This document shows positions 24,599 to 35,428 of a DNA stretch of 64,000 nucleotides, in pieces. The DNA is taken from contig NW_023503584.1 of NCBI RefSeq assembly GCF_014529535.1, positions 410,190 through 474,189 of the forward strand, written 5' to 3'. This DNA is from Bradysia coprophila. Taxonomy: Eukaryota; Arthropoda; Insecta; Diptera; Sciaridae. Position numbers and translations under genes: made by a program. Numbering within the stretch: position 1 is the stretch's first letter; the number at the start of each line of letters is the position of its first letter. The notes under the pieces are model-generated. The model was given only the letters and a program-made list of their open reading frames with translations, did no database searches and had not been told where the DNA came from.

Positions 24599-25197
24599 AA
24601 GGACCTGCGTCACTTTTACCCTCAGGGTATTTTGGATATCAGTTCTTTTGGAAGTTTTAAGGTAAGGGTCACTAGTTTTGTAAGCATCTCACGTGGCATG
24701 TCGACAAATCAAATCAACTAAAAAATCCGATGGAAGTTAGTAAGTGCCAGAGGAATCATCTGTCATCCCAAAATTTAGGAACCAACCTTGGAACACCTCT
24801 TTCATGTTGAAAATAGCCCAAATCCATCGAAACACGTTTTCCTTCATCATAATTCATAATTACTAGCTGAAAGAAAATTATTTTCTTCTGACTCATACTG
24901 ATTGCATGATCCGATCAGCTAAAAACCCGCTGAAGTACATTCATGCTGAAATTTCACTGCACCGTTTAAAAGTAACTTGTCTGAATGTTCTAAACTAATT
25001 GACCATTTTTTAAAGGGAAATTTCTTCAGAAAGTACCAGCCACCTTGACGACTACTCCTAAATAATCACCGCATAGTAATCAGATAATCCAAATTTTCCA
25101 AATAAAGAAAATTAAACTTAAAATGATCGATCTGTGAGTATCGTGATTTGAAAGTCAGTTACAGTCGGTATAGTCTTGCATACCTCACAAAATGAGG

Positions 25198-25322
25198 CAC
25201 AAAACACACGAGGCATCGAAAACGTGTTTCGACCAAAACTTTCTTTGTTCTTTGATACTTAACGAAACTATAACAAAGAAAATTTTAAGCGAAACACGTT
25301 TTTGATGCTCGTGTGTTTTCAG
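25198..25322. mobile_element. short hairpin element
   Basis: AAAACACACGAGGCATCGAA at the left pairs with TTTGATGCTCGTGTGTTTT at the right, and the pairing continues through AACGTGTTTCG/CGAAACACGTT and a TTCTTTGTT/AACAAAGAA block. Arms are about 50 bp with a short loop. Confidence 0.75.
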
Positions 25323-26032
25323 CTCTGATAATGAGAATATAATCATGATTTTTTTGAATTTTCAGCGGACTTACGGCGTTAATTAGTATAGTGATTTGAA
25401 TAAATATTGAGAGAGAAAAGCTACAAACAAAACCTTTTCGTTTCAACACTGAGGCTGCTGTTTAAGGACACTTTAATTGATGAAAGTAGATAAAAATTGT
25501 TCGATTTAGTCCAATTACCGAACGACCGAATTGCATTGATTGGCTTTAGTCTGTTACAGATGGCAAGTATATGACTAGTATAATTATCGGGTCTATTACT
25601 TCCATCGATCGAAGTATTTTAAATCTGTAGATTTCAAATCTGGTACTTCATTTTTGCAACATGTACTAAATGAAGGACCATATCACCCAGAGCTTATTGT
25701 CATTATTTTTGTCGTCGTTATCGATAACAGATGAATATCCGTATGTGACAGGTTAGTTTACAATGTGATGTTGAAACAATCTCCAGTAAAACTCTAAAGG
25801 ACATTTTACTAAAGAACTCTAAATTCCTATTGTTATCACTGATCCAGGGAATCTGGAAAACAAACATAAATGACAGTGCTAATTTAGGGCTTACTTACTA
25901 ATTTTTAGTCCAAAAAATTCGGAGAAAAAACGAAAGAATTTTTCGGAGCTTTTCCGAATTTAAATCCCAACGACTCGTTCATCGTTTCAAAGAGCTATGA
26001 AGGGTTACTGCACAATATTGATATTATCACGG

Positions 26033-26211
26033 TGGTAGAGCAAAACCAGGCAGGAGCGCTTGATTTGACCAGGGACCTGAATTATCTAGTAGCATCCATC
26101 TAGAATCTAGCAGCCAGTAGCCAGTATTCATTTGAGCTCATTTTCATACGGGGTATTAGGTCCCTTATATGACATTCAAAATATTAACTGTCTCTGCCTG
26201 GTTTTACTCTG
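26033..26211. mobile_element. MITE, AAAACCAGGCAG family
   Basis: Inverted ends AGAGCAAAACCAGGCAGGAG and CTCTGCCTGGTTTTACTCT. The stretch 26045-26100 reappears reverse-complemented at about 29708-29770, including the words GGGACCTGAAT and ATCTAGTAG. A third, terminal fragment lies at 35655-35690. The consensus outer end (CACGGCAGAGT) is compatible with a hAT-type terminus, but no target-site duplication could be fixed. Confidence 0.7.
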
Positions 26212-26568
26212 AAGTGATATATTATCCGAGTTTTTCGAGTAATGTTTGCTTTGTGGTTCCAATATCATTCAGTAAAGTGGTACATGTGCATATGCAATAT
26301 AAAAGGTGATTGGATGTGACTCATTGCATTTTATTCTCTACAGTGAACGACATCTCAAATGTCTCACTGTCAAATTTTTCTGAGAAATTTATTGTGTCTT
26401 TCACCCCTCGGGAGATTTATCCTTTCACGAAATGTATAGGAGATCAAGGCACTACTTGAAGAAACGATAACTTCGAGAAGAAACTAGACTATAAACTTGA
26501 GGGACTCGCTATTTCTTCACTTAGTCGTCGTTCAAATTTCAGTGAAATACAAGGGAAAATTTTACATT

Positions 26569-26574
26569 TTTTAT
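26569..26574 (-). terminator. AATAAA polyadenylation signal of the ubiquitin-like gene
   Basis: TTTATT on plus is AATAAA on minus, about 57 bases beyond the stop codon of the gene at 26631-27425. This is normal spacing for a short 3' untranslated region. Confidence 0.65.
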
Positions 26575-26630
26575 TGCTAAAGGTATGTTACAATTCTTAC
26601 AATGTTTTAAGCAAAACGTCCTCGGAAATG

Positions 26631-27425
26631 TCACTCATCAAATTCCTTTTTAGATTTCTTATTCTTCCCCAGTAAAAGTTGATTGATTCTCTCGAACTTG
26701 GAAGGTTTTGTCGATTTCTCCGTCAAATTACGATTCCTCGCTCGCACTTCGTTTATTTCGATCTGTTGCGACTTCATTTTGGATTCCAGATTTTTGATTT
26801 TATGTTTCGCGTCTAAGTTTTCTTTCGTACTCTGCTCCAACAGCTTTTTCATTTTCATTTCCGCTTCTTTTAATTTCTCATTCGCTTTCAGTATATTGGC
26901 TACGTGTTCTTTACAGAAGGAGTGCGAGTCAACGAAATCGGTTAATGCGAAAAGGGCTTCGTGCGCTTTTTCACTGGACGGAACGTTCAGTACAAAATCT
27001 AATTTTGCTTTTTCATGCACATTGTAATCCGATAAAAGACGATTGTCATCCAAACAATCATTCTGGTACATCAATTGTTGCTGCGATGGACGAATTCCTT
27101 GCTTGCTTTTAAGTTTACATTTTACGTCCCATACTGTATCTGACGGATCGACGTCCAAACAGATATCCGAACCCAAATTGTTTACGAATATTTTCATGCC
27201 ACCGCAGAGACGCAGCACCAAGTGAATGGTTGATTCTTTCTGAATGTCGTAATCAGATAAAATGCGTTCGTCTTCCAACTGTTTACCAGCGAAAATTAAA
27301 CGCTGCTGATGTGGTGGTATCGATTCAATGTCTTGGATCTTGGCTTTCAATCCCTCAATGTTGTCAGATTGTTGAATCATCACAGCGATGGTCTTGCCAG
27401 TTAAGGTTTTAACGAAAATTTGCAT
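26631..27425 (-). CDS. divergent di-ubiquitin protein with C-terminal coiled coil (264 aa)
   Basis: Residues 1-76 are a clear ubiquitin fold, [13 protein letters not shown] through LVLRLCGG. Leu8, Ile44, Gly47, Lys48, Lys63, His68 and Val70 are kept, while Lys33 is Ile and Arg74 is Cys. Residues 77 to about 148 are a second, far more diverged ubiquitin fold ([20 protein letters not shown]...) without a terminal GG. Residues about 160-230 are a Lys/Glu-rich coiled coil, then a basic tail. Polyubiquitin genes normally encode identical units cut apart by deubiquitinases. Here the GG-M junction exists, but the rest would remain an extension protein. It could release an altered ubiquitin or stay fused as a ubiquitin-like adaptor; neither is shown. 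The ATG directly follows a 3' splice site, as in animal polyubiquitin genes. The frame is intact. Confidence 0.8.
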   Translation of the reverse strand: MQIFVKTLTGKTIAVMIQQSDNIEGLKAKIQDIESIPPHQQRLIFAGKQLEDERILSDYDIQKESTIHLVLRLCGGMKIFVNNLGSDICLDVDPSDTVWDVKCKLKSKQGIRPSQQQLMYQNDCLDDNRLLSDYNVHEKAKLDFVLNVPSSEKAHEALFALTDFVDSHSFCKEHVANILKANEKLKEAEMKMKKLLEQSTKENLDAKHKIKNLESKMKSQQIEINEVRARNRNLTEKSTKPSKFERINQLLLGKNKKSKKEFDE

Positions 27426-27445
27426 TCTAAGAACGAAAGGAGAAA
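27426..27445 (-). promoter_or_regulatory. 3' splice site of a probable 5'-UTR intron
   Basis: On minus, TTTCTCCTTTCGTTCTTAG precedes A-ATG: a pyrimidine tract and AG two bases before the start codon. A leader intron ending just before the ATG is characteristic of polyubiquitin genes. The upstream donor and the transcription start were not located. Confidence 0.6.
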
Positions 27446-27472
27446 CAATTAAAGAACAACATTACCAGCATG

Positions 27473-27668
27473 AGCATAGTACTGCTCCTAGCATTAACCC
27501 TCGTAAGTTGGACGTCAAAAAGCCTGCAATTTGTTTTTACATGTTTGCGCCTACACTTCCCTGTGTTTTGTGTGTTTTAACTCCTATCTCAATGAAAGTG
27601 ATGCAAAACCTGTTCTGGCCCCAGCCTCCAATTTTTTTTCCATATTAATGCTAGGAGCAGTGCTATGG
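27473..27668. mobile_element. TIR element, CATAGTACTGCTCC ends
   Basis: CATAGTACTGCTCCTAGCAT at the left is inverted at the right as ATGCTAGGAGCAGTGCTATG. The element is about 195 bp and lies in the presumed leader intron of the ubiquitin-like gene. A related end (GCTAGGAGTAGTCCTGTGG) occurs near 27938. Confidence 0.65.
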
Positions 27669-29405
27669 CACGACCAAAGAAGTTACATAACCATCTAAAA
27701 TCGTCTAATTTTACTTACGGATTACATGATTGAATTTTGGACGTATCCTGGAAAGCAAAAAAAAATGTAAATAAATTTTAGAATCAGTAACGAGTAGAAC
27801 CACAGCCCTGATACTAGCATGAACATAAAAAATATTCGGAGGCTGATAAAATCACAGTAGGCACCAATACAAAGGATCGTGCGGTAGCTCTTATCACTGA
27901 AGCCCCAAACTTTGACACTTGTCAATTAAGTGTTCTTGCTAGGAGTAGTCCTGTGGTAGAACCAATAGCAATTTTGCTGACTATTTAGTAAACGGGGTTG
28001 TTTTGCGCACTAGATATGAGTTTGCCGATACGATCGAAGCGTTTGCTAATTAGATTGTTGCCAAAAAATATGAATATTTTCAACTTGCAGTAGATAAAGC
28101 AGTGTTAACCGACTCGGAATGCAAGTCTGACGACAATAGTTATTTACGTCACAAGGACATTTCATTTTCGCGTGACGTATTAGGTTTTTCATGCTTGCTT
28201 CTTAAGCATGAAAAATTACTTGCTGTTGGCACGTAACACGTTCAGTGGTCAACGTATGCAAATGTTTAAATGTCTGCATATCGTCTCTATCGCATTCATC
28301 ACTTAAGTGAATAATACGACTGGACTAAAACCTTCGCACATACTCTCCATCGTACTCTCCCTGTTAGGCAATAACACTGAAGACGAAAAAACACAATTTT
28401 CGCACCAACGATGTTTTATTTAAAACATCGGGAGAGCACTGGGAGCACAAGGAGCGCGAATTATTTTGAAATTTATCAAAAAGAAAATTATTTTCACTGT
28501 TTTCAGTTTTTGTGTGTTTGTTTGATGTTGTCATCCAATCATGAACACAGTAGAAAACTTGTTTCTTTATGGATTGCTTGTTTACACACTGTTGGTCTCT
28601 ACCATGGACAATAACAATAACCGAAAAATTCGACACCATTTACTTACCATCATCTGCAACTCCTGTCTTTTTCAGCAGCCCTTATCGTAGAGTCTTAAAG
28701 TTGAACAACGAACTGTTTTGGAGAAAATAATGTTAACGAAAAAGGTAAAGTTCACTTATATGACGTCTTAAGATGGTGATCAAGGTGATCTAATGGATTG
28801 ATTCAATGATGAGTAGAGCATCGAAGAGAATTCGAATTCGTTTTCTCTCTAAACTAATATTCGATAGCTTTGCCATGTTCTCCCAAATGTATAATGTGCA
28901 ATGGAAAGAGTATTAAATGATCAAAACAACTGTGGTAGGGCAAGTAGAAGAGTATGAAGAACGTAAACACATTACCATCATACATCGAGATAACCAAATT
29001 TAAGCATTACAACATCGCAACAGCTTGTCTCACAATAGAATATTAAATGAGACGTACATGGTCATTGGTCATACAGCAACAATGAAAAAATTCCGAATAT
29101 TTTACGTTTTGGTAAAGAGTAATATGATCGAAACTCAGCTCCGCTATATTGTCAACATGTGAACTGGTGAAACCGATAGGGAACAATCATTGTCCCCTAA
29201 TTGGAACGATTTATCTATCATAGATAGATGTGAGGTATAAGGTAATGTATTTAATGTCTAATCAGATCATCATCGCTTTTTTCGTTCAGGCAAGAGTCAA
29301 GTCTTTTTTGTGTTGAGTTAAAAATACCTTTCAGTCTAAGAAAACATATGAAAAAGACATATGTGTGTTAATGCTTGGAGCTAGAGTATCAATTATATGA
29401 TTGAT

Positions 29406-29525
29406 CAACGCACTTCAAGCAAATTTAATCATGGACAGTTGTTAAATAGACTACTATTTTGTATGAAATCAACGCACTACAGGCATGATCTTAGTGACAG
29501 CTGTCAAATGTAGTATTGTTCAATG
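29406..29525. mobile_element. two left ends of the CAACGCAC MITE family
   Basis: CAACGCACTTCAAGCAA at 29406 and CAACGCACTACAGGCATGA at 29470 both continue into GACAGTTGTTAAATA- or GACAGCTGTCAAAT-like sequence, as at 12542 and 61845. Neither has a right end, so these are partial copies in tandem. Confidence 0.7.
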
Positions 29526-29639
29526 AAAGTATAAACCGTGTATAGAGTGTTATGATGAAAGAGAAAGAGATATTTTGACAAGTACCCCAAGGCAAGTTAT
29601 AATAAACTGGTCTTCGGCCCTCTCGATCTCAACCTAATA

Positions 29640-29785
29640 CACTGGATGAAAATGAACTCAAATGAACACTGACATAAATTGAAAAATTTTGTTCGCAAAA
29701 AATATAGGGCTACTAGATTATTCAGGTCCCTAGTCAAACAAGCGCTCCTGCCTGGTTAACTTTACTCTGTCGTGCTAATAAAGCT
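29640..29785 (-). mobile_element. AAAACCAGGCAG-family MITE, partial
   Basis: The right part (GATTATTCAGGTCCCTAGTC ... GCTCCTGCCTGGTTAAC) is the reverse complement of 26040-26100. The end near 29780 reads CTCTGTCGTG. The left limit is uncertain. Confidence 0.6.
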
Positions 29786-29832
29786 ACTCGCAAAATACCG
29801 TAAAAAAAACAAATTTTATAAAAAAATATTTT

Positions 29833-30136
29833 TGTAATCGACCAATGGTACAAAACTTTATTTTACCTGGAAAACATACTAATTCCAGTTTTGTAATCGA
29901 CCAATGGTCGACAAGACTGAAGATGGTTAGACCACACTAACCTCTGACCGCCACTGTATCCAGAGATCAAAACAGCATTTTATCTCCACTTTCGCTTCAC
30001 ACGATCCATGGGAAATGGAATAGTAATTATGCTCTGTTTGTTTGTTTTGGTGTTTGTTCTGCATATTAGATAACGTCACCCCTGGAATTAGTTTGTTTTC
30101 CAGGTAAAATAAAGTTTTGTACCATTGGTCGATTAC
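29833..30136. mobile_element. TIR element with 55-bp inverted ends
   Basis: GTAATCGACCAATGGTACAA at 29836 is inverted at the right end as TTGTACCATTGGTCGATTAC, and the pairing continues inward for about 55 bp (TTTTACCTGGAAAAC/GTTTTCCAGGTAAAA). The loop is about 190 bp and contains an extra partial copy of the end (near 29895). No coding capacity. Confidence 0.75.
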
Positions 30137-30308
30137 AACAATTTCAGCGGCTGATGATCTTTTGTCTCAAACAATGCCAAACGACGCATTTATATAAATG
30201 TGTTGCTGAAGATGGAAGATACATTCGACATAAAATTTTTTATTTTATTTGATAAATAAATTAAAGGTTCACAGGTGGAATCAATAAAGGAGTTTTATTT
30301 ACGAATAT

Positions 30309-30536
30309 GCTATTGGCACCGGGTACCAATAGTCTCTTTATAATAATGTGGCTAATGGCACCGGGTGCCAATAGTCTCTTTATTATACTGTGGCTAATGG
30401 CACCGGGTGCCAATAGTCTTTTTAATATACAGTGGCTAATGGCACCAGGTGCCAATAGTCTCTTTATTATACTAATGCTAATCGCACCCGGTGCCATTAG
30501 CCACAGTATTATAAAGAGACTATTGGCACCCGGAAA
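30309..30536. repeat. 42-bp tandem repeat, left arm
   Basis: Four direct units (near 30315, 30357, 30399 and 30441) and one inverted unit (about 30480-30536). The unit length is a multiple of three, so both strands stay open (MAPGANSLFIILWL-type repeats). This explains the roughly 80-codon frames, which are not taken as genes. Confidence 0.85.
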
Positions 30537-30599
30537 AATTAAAATTAAATAAAAAATCTGGATATTTTGAAAATTAGACTGGTTTTGTACACAATCCTA

Positions 30600-31230
30600 G
30601 GGAATCCATCTTTTTACGAAATGTAACGTAGTTCGTTCGATCATAGGGAATTCGTCCTTTTACGAAATATAACGTAAAGACGGGTTGTTCGATACTAGGG
30701 AATTAATCCCTTTTACGAAATATAACGCAAATGCGTCTTGTAGAATACTAGAGAATTCATTCTTCTACGAAATGTAAGGTAAAGGCGGATTGTTCGATCC
30801 TTAAGATTTTATTTGAAAATAAAGAAGTGAATGAAAAAAAAATCAATTCATCCTTTTAAGAAACATAACGTAAAGGGATTTTGCTCGATCTTAGGGAATT
30901 CGTCCTTATACGAAATTTAACGTAAAGGCGGATTGCTCGATCCTGAGGAATTCATCCATTTACGAAATGTAACGTAAAAGGAGTTTGTTCGATTTTAGGG
31001 AATTCATCCTTCTGGAAAATGTGAAGGTGGATTTTTTGATCCTAAGGAATTCATCCTTTTACGAAATATAACGTAAAGGGAGTTTGCTCGATCTTAGGGA
31101 ATTCGTCCTTATACGAAATTTAACGTAAAGGCGGATTGCTCGATCCTGAGGAATTCATCCTTTTACGAAATGTAACGTAAAGGTAGTTTGTTCGATCTTA
31201 GGGAATTTATCCTATTGTTCGATACCTTTA
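30600..31230. repeat. ~52-bp minisatellite in the loop, about 12 units
   Basis: Units read GGGAATTCATCCTTTTACGA then AATGTAACGTAAAGG and TTGTTCGATCCT. A two-unit block at about 30886-30990 is nearly repeated at about 31086-31185, showing higher-order duplication. One unit is interrupted by an A-rich insertion (about 30800-30845). Confidence 0.85.
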
Positions 31231-31984
31231 CGTTACATTTAGTAAAAAGATGAATAAGGGAGGGACTTATCGATTTTATTCGCGATTTCTTGTCAAATAT
31301 CAATAGAAATACGAAAAATAAGAAACTCGTACATCGGGCATCCTCAAAATATTGTCTCATTTAAAAGATTTTACAAAAAGAAAATCTATGAAAATAGCAC
31401 TTCCCACTCAATTTCACACCCAAATCACATCCACCTTGAACTTAGTCAAATATGGTTTAACGAAGAAAATCATCGTAAAAGTCGTTCATCGGAACATGAT
31501 TATAGTTTTTCAAACGTCAAATCGCCAACACAAAAATTTAGTGTTTGTTGTGAAAATGTCATAATTTCGGTGATTTCGGTGTGATTTAATTCAGATTTTG
31601 TGAGGAAATGTGCTTCTTGTGTTGTTTTTAACAGTTCACTTATCGGTTGACTTAAAATATTCGTCGAAGCAACCAAAATTATGAAAACAAATTTATGACC
31701 AATCATGTAAACAAACAACAATGTTGTCGTTTGGTGGGACGTGAGTTGCAGAAGAGATGACCCAGTAGAAATAAAATGACGGCGGTAATCTTAAAAATTA
31801 CGTTTTAGCGGAAACGTTTTGCTTTAAATGTGTGTCCGTTTCCGGTAAAATAAATTAGTGCGAAAGCAACTACTTTTCATGAGCTTTATAATAACACCTT
31901 TAGTTAGGGGTGGGTCACATCCCTTATTCTTTAGGATTGTGTACAAAACAAGTTTAATTTTCAAAATATCCGGATTTTTTATTC

Positions 31985-32190
31985 AAATTTTAATTTTTCC
32001 GGGTGCCAATAGTCTCTTTATTATTCTGTGACTAATGGCACCGGGTGCCAATAGTCTCTTTATAACACTGTGGCTAATGGCACCGGGTGCGATTAGCATT
32101 AGTATAATAAAGAGACTATTGACACCCGGCGTCATTAGCCACAGTGTTATAAAGAGACTATTGGCACCCGGTGCCAATAGTCTCTTCCTT
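31985..32190. repeat. 42-bp tandem repeat, right arm
   Basis: Two to three direct units of the GGCACCGGGTGCCAATAGTC type, a turned-around block (about 32095-32170) and a final direct piece. It mirrors the left arm at 30309-30536. Confidence 0.85.
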
Positions 32191-33045
32191 TTATTTATTT
32201 CCCCAGTAACGCATTTATGTTTTAAATTATTTCTGGACCATCATTTTGCTTACAACCCTCGTAGGCAATGAAAACGTTTAGAGACAAATATGAAATTCCC
32301 AAGCTAAATGTAAATTGTCACACTCGGGCCGAGTGACTCAGCCTACGGCCTAGATCTACACTTCTAGTTCCTAAAAAAACATTTATCTCTCGGTACAATA
32401 GCCTCAAGAGGGTATCACTTGGTGGCTATAAATACCTATTAAGAAATCGAATGTGCTATCAGACAATTTGACTACAATAGTGTGAGCGCAACGGAGAGTA
32501 TGAAAAATTAACTCCAATTGACTCTTTGCACATTTAATTACCAATTGAATAACTTAAGAGTATGTCTGAAGCAACATTTTTTGGAGATATAGCATCGAAA
32601 ATAGATGTGAAATTAAAATCGGCATTGTGTTGCAAGAACCACTGAAATAGTTAGTTGTGTAAAGGTAGAGACCTAAGCTACTAGTAAAACTAATCACAAG
32701 TAGTGGAAAAACTTTTTGAATTTGAGCTATCGTATTTTCTATTATTACAACCCCTGATGGTAGGTCAGGTCATTGACTTTACGAAAAAGAAAAACGTCAT
32801 TCAACTAATCATCCCGCTAGTATTCCATTATTTCGTTTTCTTTACGAAAATTCTTTTTGTTGTTTTTATTGTGGTGTGTGGTGATAATCTTGAGAATAGT
32901 AGACTCAGTTGGATGCTGTGAAAGTAATTCATTACACAAGGACACAATTTTGAAAGCGAACTCACGAATGTGTTTTTGAGCTACAAGCTTCGTAACGGGT
33001 AATTTCGACAAGTGTAGAGTTTGTATCCGAGCCGAAGACGACGTC
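32191..33045. promoter_or_regulatory. upstream region of protease copy A; duplicated promoter part
   Basis: No other gene seen. The stretch 32824-32895 (TTATTTCGTTTTCTTTACGA ... GTGTGGTGATAATCTT) matches 37669-37748 upstream of copy B, so the duplication included promoter-proximal sequence. No TATA box could be assigned with confidence. Confidence 0.5.
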
Positions 33046-35144
33046 ATGCGTTTGAAATTTTGCTTGAACTGTGTCATTCTATTATCGGTCATGCAAACGT
33101 CGTTCGGATGGCGTCAATTCTGGAAAGGTCGCCGTACCGGCGGCAATGTCCGTGTAGCGACTGCTGGTAATGTGCCAAGGTTTTGGTTTGCACCAATCAC
33201 AGAGTGGTTTGACCAATTGCTAGACCATTTTAATACGACAAATACGGCGACGTGGAAACAGCGTTTCTATACAAATAATGCGTACTACAAGCCGGAAGGA
33301 CCTGTCTTTTTGATGATTGGCGGCGAAGGAGCGGCAACAAGTGACTGGATGACTGACGGAGCATGGGTGCCTTATGCTAAGGAACACAAAGCACTCTGTT
33401 TTCTACTGGAACATCGTTTTTATGGACTCAGTCAACCGACAGAGTGAGTCAATCAGATGTACTGTGTTAGGTTATTCATTCATTTCGAACGCCATCTCAT
33501 TTCTTAGAGATTTGTCCACCGAAAATCTTGTGTACCTGTCATCCGAACAGGCATTGGCCGACCTTGCCTATTTCATCATAGCCATGAAAAAGAAATTCAA
33601 CTTGAATCATGATACGAAATGGATAGCATTTGGTGGATCGTATCCAGGATCGTTAGCTGCATGGCTTCGTTTGAAATACCCGCACCTAGTTCATGGCTCC
33701 ATCAGTTCAAGTGGACCTCTTCAAGCTAAAGCTGATTTTAAAGGTGAAACATCATAGAAATGGATCACCCTTTTATTGATTAAGGACACGGCTTACTTTA
33801 CTGTTTCTCTGTTGCAGAATATTTTGAGGTTGTGAAGGATTCTCTGGGTAGTCATTCTGACGATTGTGTAACGGCTGTTCGAAAATCCATACAGCAGGTG
33901 GAAATTCTTCTTAAGCACAGAATTGGAAGGACCAGTCTCAATGATAAGTTCGAGTAAGTCAGCAGATCATTTTCAATCCCTACACTACAACGGAACTTTA
34001 ACTATGGCTTCCACATACCATTCTAGACTTTGTGACCCAGTCGAGAATTCAATTGAAAATCCACTGGATCTTTCTACTCTCTTCGAGTCGTTAGCTAGTA
34101 ATTTCGCCCGAGTCGTTCAGTACAATGACGACTTCAGGCATGACAATGCTGAAAATGATCCCATGGACATTGACGACGTACAGAGTTTTTTTTGTCTGTC
34201 AAGAAACTGCTCATTTAACAGTCAAATCGCTAGGTCTGCCGAATAATGGTCAATTCAACCATTGGTACCCCAGTTGATCGTCTAGCCGAAGTTAACAGAC
34301 TTCTATTGATGGAATCAGGGTATACGTGTCTGGAGTACAAATACGATAAAATGCTCGATGAAATGAGGAATACGTCGTGGGAAGGAGATGCTGCATATCT
34401 CGGCGACAGACAATGGACATATCAAACGTGCACAGAATTCGGATTTTATCAAACTTCCGGTGATAAAAGTTTGCTGTTTGGCAATCGATTTCCATTAGAG
34501 TTTTTCATTGAGCAATGCAAGGACATTTTCGGGAAACAGTAAGAAATGAAGGAAATTTCGCTTGTGACACTTGAGGAAGTTTTTGTTTTTTGATAACCAA
34601 CCAAAATTCTCGACGTTTTAGATTCGACGGCAAGTTCCTCGACAAGGCAATATTTCGATGCAACACAAATTACGGAGCTCTGGATGCAGAAACGACAAAT
34701 GTAATCTACATTCATGGTTCTATTGATCCGTGGCATGCGCTGGGATTGACAAAAGCTGTTAACTCCCAAATGCCAGTTATTTACATAAATGGTGAGCTCG
34801 GTGATTTTTAGAATTTTTTGCTCTGAACAGTATCTATGGGCCTAGAATATTCAACTTGACCGAAGAAGTGACCTTTACCTGATGAAAAACAAGATTCCCA
34901 TCCCTTTTATTTCGTTTCAACTCAACCCATTCCCGCAAATCCTAAACTTAAAAACGATCCAGAAATTCGCCAGTAGAATTTAGAAGCGATTTATACGACT
35001 GTGTACAGCAATAACGAATGTCTGATCGTTTCAGGTACTGCACACTGTGCTAATATGTACGATCCAGCAGACAACGATCTGCCGCAATTGAAGGCTGCTC
35101 GAGTTGAGATTAATAAATTTATTAAAAATTTGATTCAATCATAA
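33046..35144 (+). CDS. PRSS16-like S28 serine protease, copy A (501 aa)
   Basis: Seven exons join in phase: 33046-33443, 33508-33743, 33818-33953, 34027-34177, 34234-34538, 34622-34791, 35035-35144. The protein starts with a signal peptide (about 1-21, [15 protein letters not shown]...), so it is secreted or lysosomal. S28 landmarks are [28 protein letters not shown], the nucleophile Ser177 in FGGSYPG, Asp444 in [11 protein letters not shown] and His469 in [10 protein letters not shown]28 enzymes (prolyl carboxypeptidase, DPP7, PRSS16) cut peptides, often beside proline; the sequence is closest in pattern to the thymus-specific PRSS16 / K12H4.7 group. All triad residues are present and the frame is intact. 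An AATAAA lies near 35175. Copy B lies 2.7 kb downstream. A digestive or immune role is possible but unproven. Confidence 0.9.
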
Positions 35145-35191
35145 GAATGTAAAGCGGATATGCCAAATTGAGAGAAATAAATTTTCCGAGA

Positions 35192-35428
35192 TTATTTCGA
35201 CAAAGTTCCTTTTATCTGATCCCCAGTCTTGTTGATGGTCATTTTGATTTCGATGGGTTTTTCGATTGGTTTGGGTTTTGGTGGCGCCTTTGATGATCCT
35301 TTCTTCTTCCAATCCTTTGGAATTTCTGGAATTTTGTACACCGACCTGAATCTTTTTCGAATCTCGCCTAAATCTCGCTTAAAAGCTTGCGAAGGCAACT
35401 GATTTGCGAGTGTCTTTAATGAAAGCAT
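35192..35428 (-). CDS. small basic protein, unrecognised (78 aa)
   Basis: An intact frame convergent with protease copy A, starting MLSLKTLANQLPSQAF. The first ~30 residues are basic and amphipathic with almost no acid, as in mitochondrial targeting peptides. The middle is KPKP-rich and the end is MTINKTGDQIKGTLSK. I do not recognise the family; a small mitochondrial protein is an inference. Support that it is a real gene comes from the duplicated block, where its last ~25 codons are repeated near copy B (40633-40707) with mostly conservative changes. Its 3' end lies only 47 bases from the protease stop codon, so the two transcripts probably overlap. Confidence 0.5.
   Translation of the reverse strand: MLSLKTLANQLPSQAFKRDLGEIRKRFRSVYKIPEIPKDWKKKGSSKAPPKPKPIEKPIEIKMTINKTGDQIKGTLSK

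Larger units (their letters stand above)
22815..26032. other. gene-free AT-rich block with hairpin elements
   Basis: No gene recognised. Three hairpin elements in it are listed separately (23420-23578, 24285-24598, 25198-25322). A-rich and T-rich runs are common, for example 23100-23220 and 23880-24060. Confidence 0.45.
27669..30299. other. gene-free block with MITE pieces
   Basis: No gene recognised. It holds a small hairpin (TTTTTCATGC.../...GCATGAAAAA near 28178-28207) and the MITE pieces listed at 29406-29525, 29640-29785 and 29833-30136. Open frames of 60-90 codons show no domain. Confidence 0.45.
30300..32190. mobile_element. Foldback-like transposon: tandem-repeat inverted arms and repeat loop
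   Basis: The left arm (30300-30598) and right arm (31931-32190) are inverted copies of each other at about 95 percent where they align (30529-30598 against 31931-32005, through ATTGTGTACAAAA and GGGTGCCAATAGTC). Each arm is mostly a 42-bp tandem repeat, unit GGCACCGGGTGCCAATAGTC..., with one unit turned around inside. The loop (30600-31930) begins with about 12 copies of a ~52-bp repeat and then holds unique sequence with no recognised gene. Long inverted termini made of short tandem repeats are the defining layout of Drosophila Foldback elements. Assignment rests on structure only, and no target-site duplication was fixed. Confidence 0.65.

Noticed and set aside
28364-28639. 91-codon minus frame
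   Set aside because: No domain and no conservation clue; typical of chance frames in this AT-rich block.
30261-30552. MAPGANSLF-type repeat proteins on both strands
   Set aside because: They are a by-product of the 42-bp repeat arms of the Foldback-like element.
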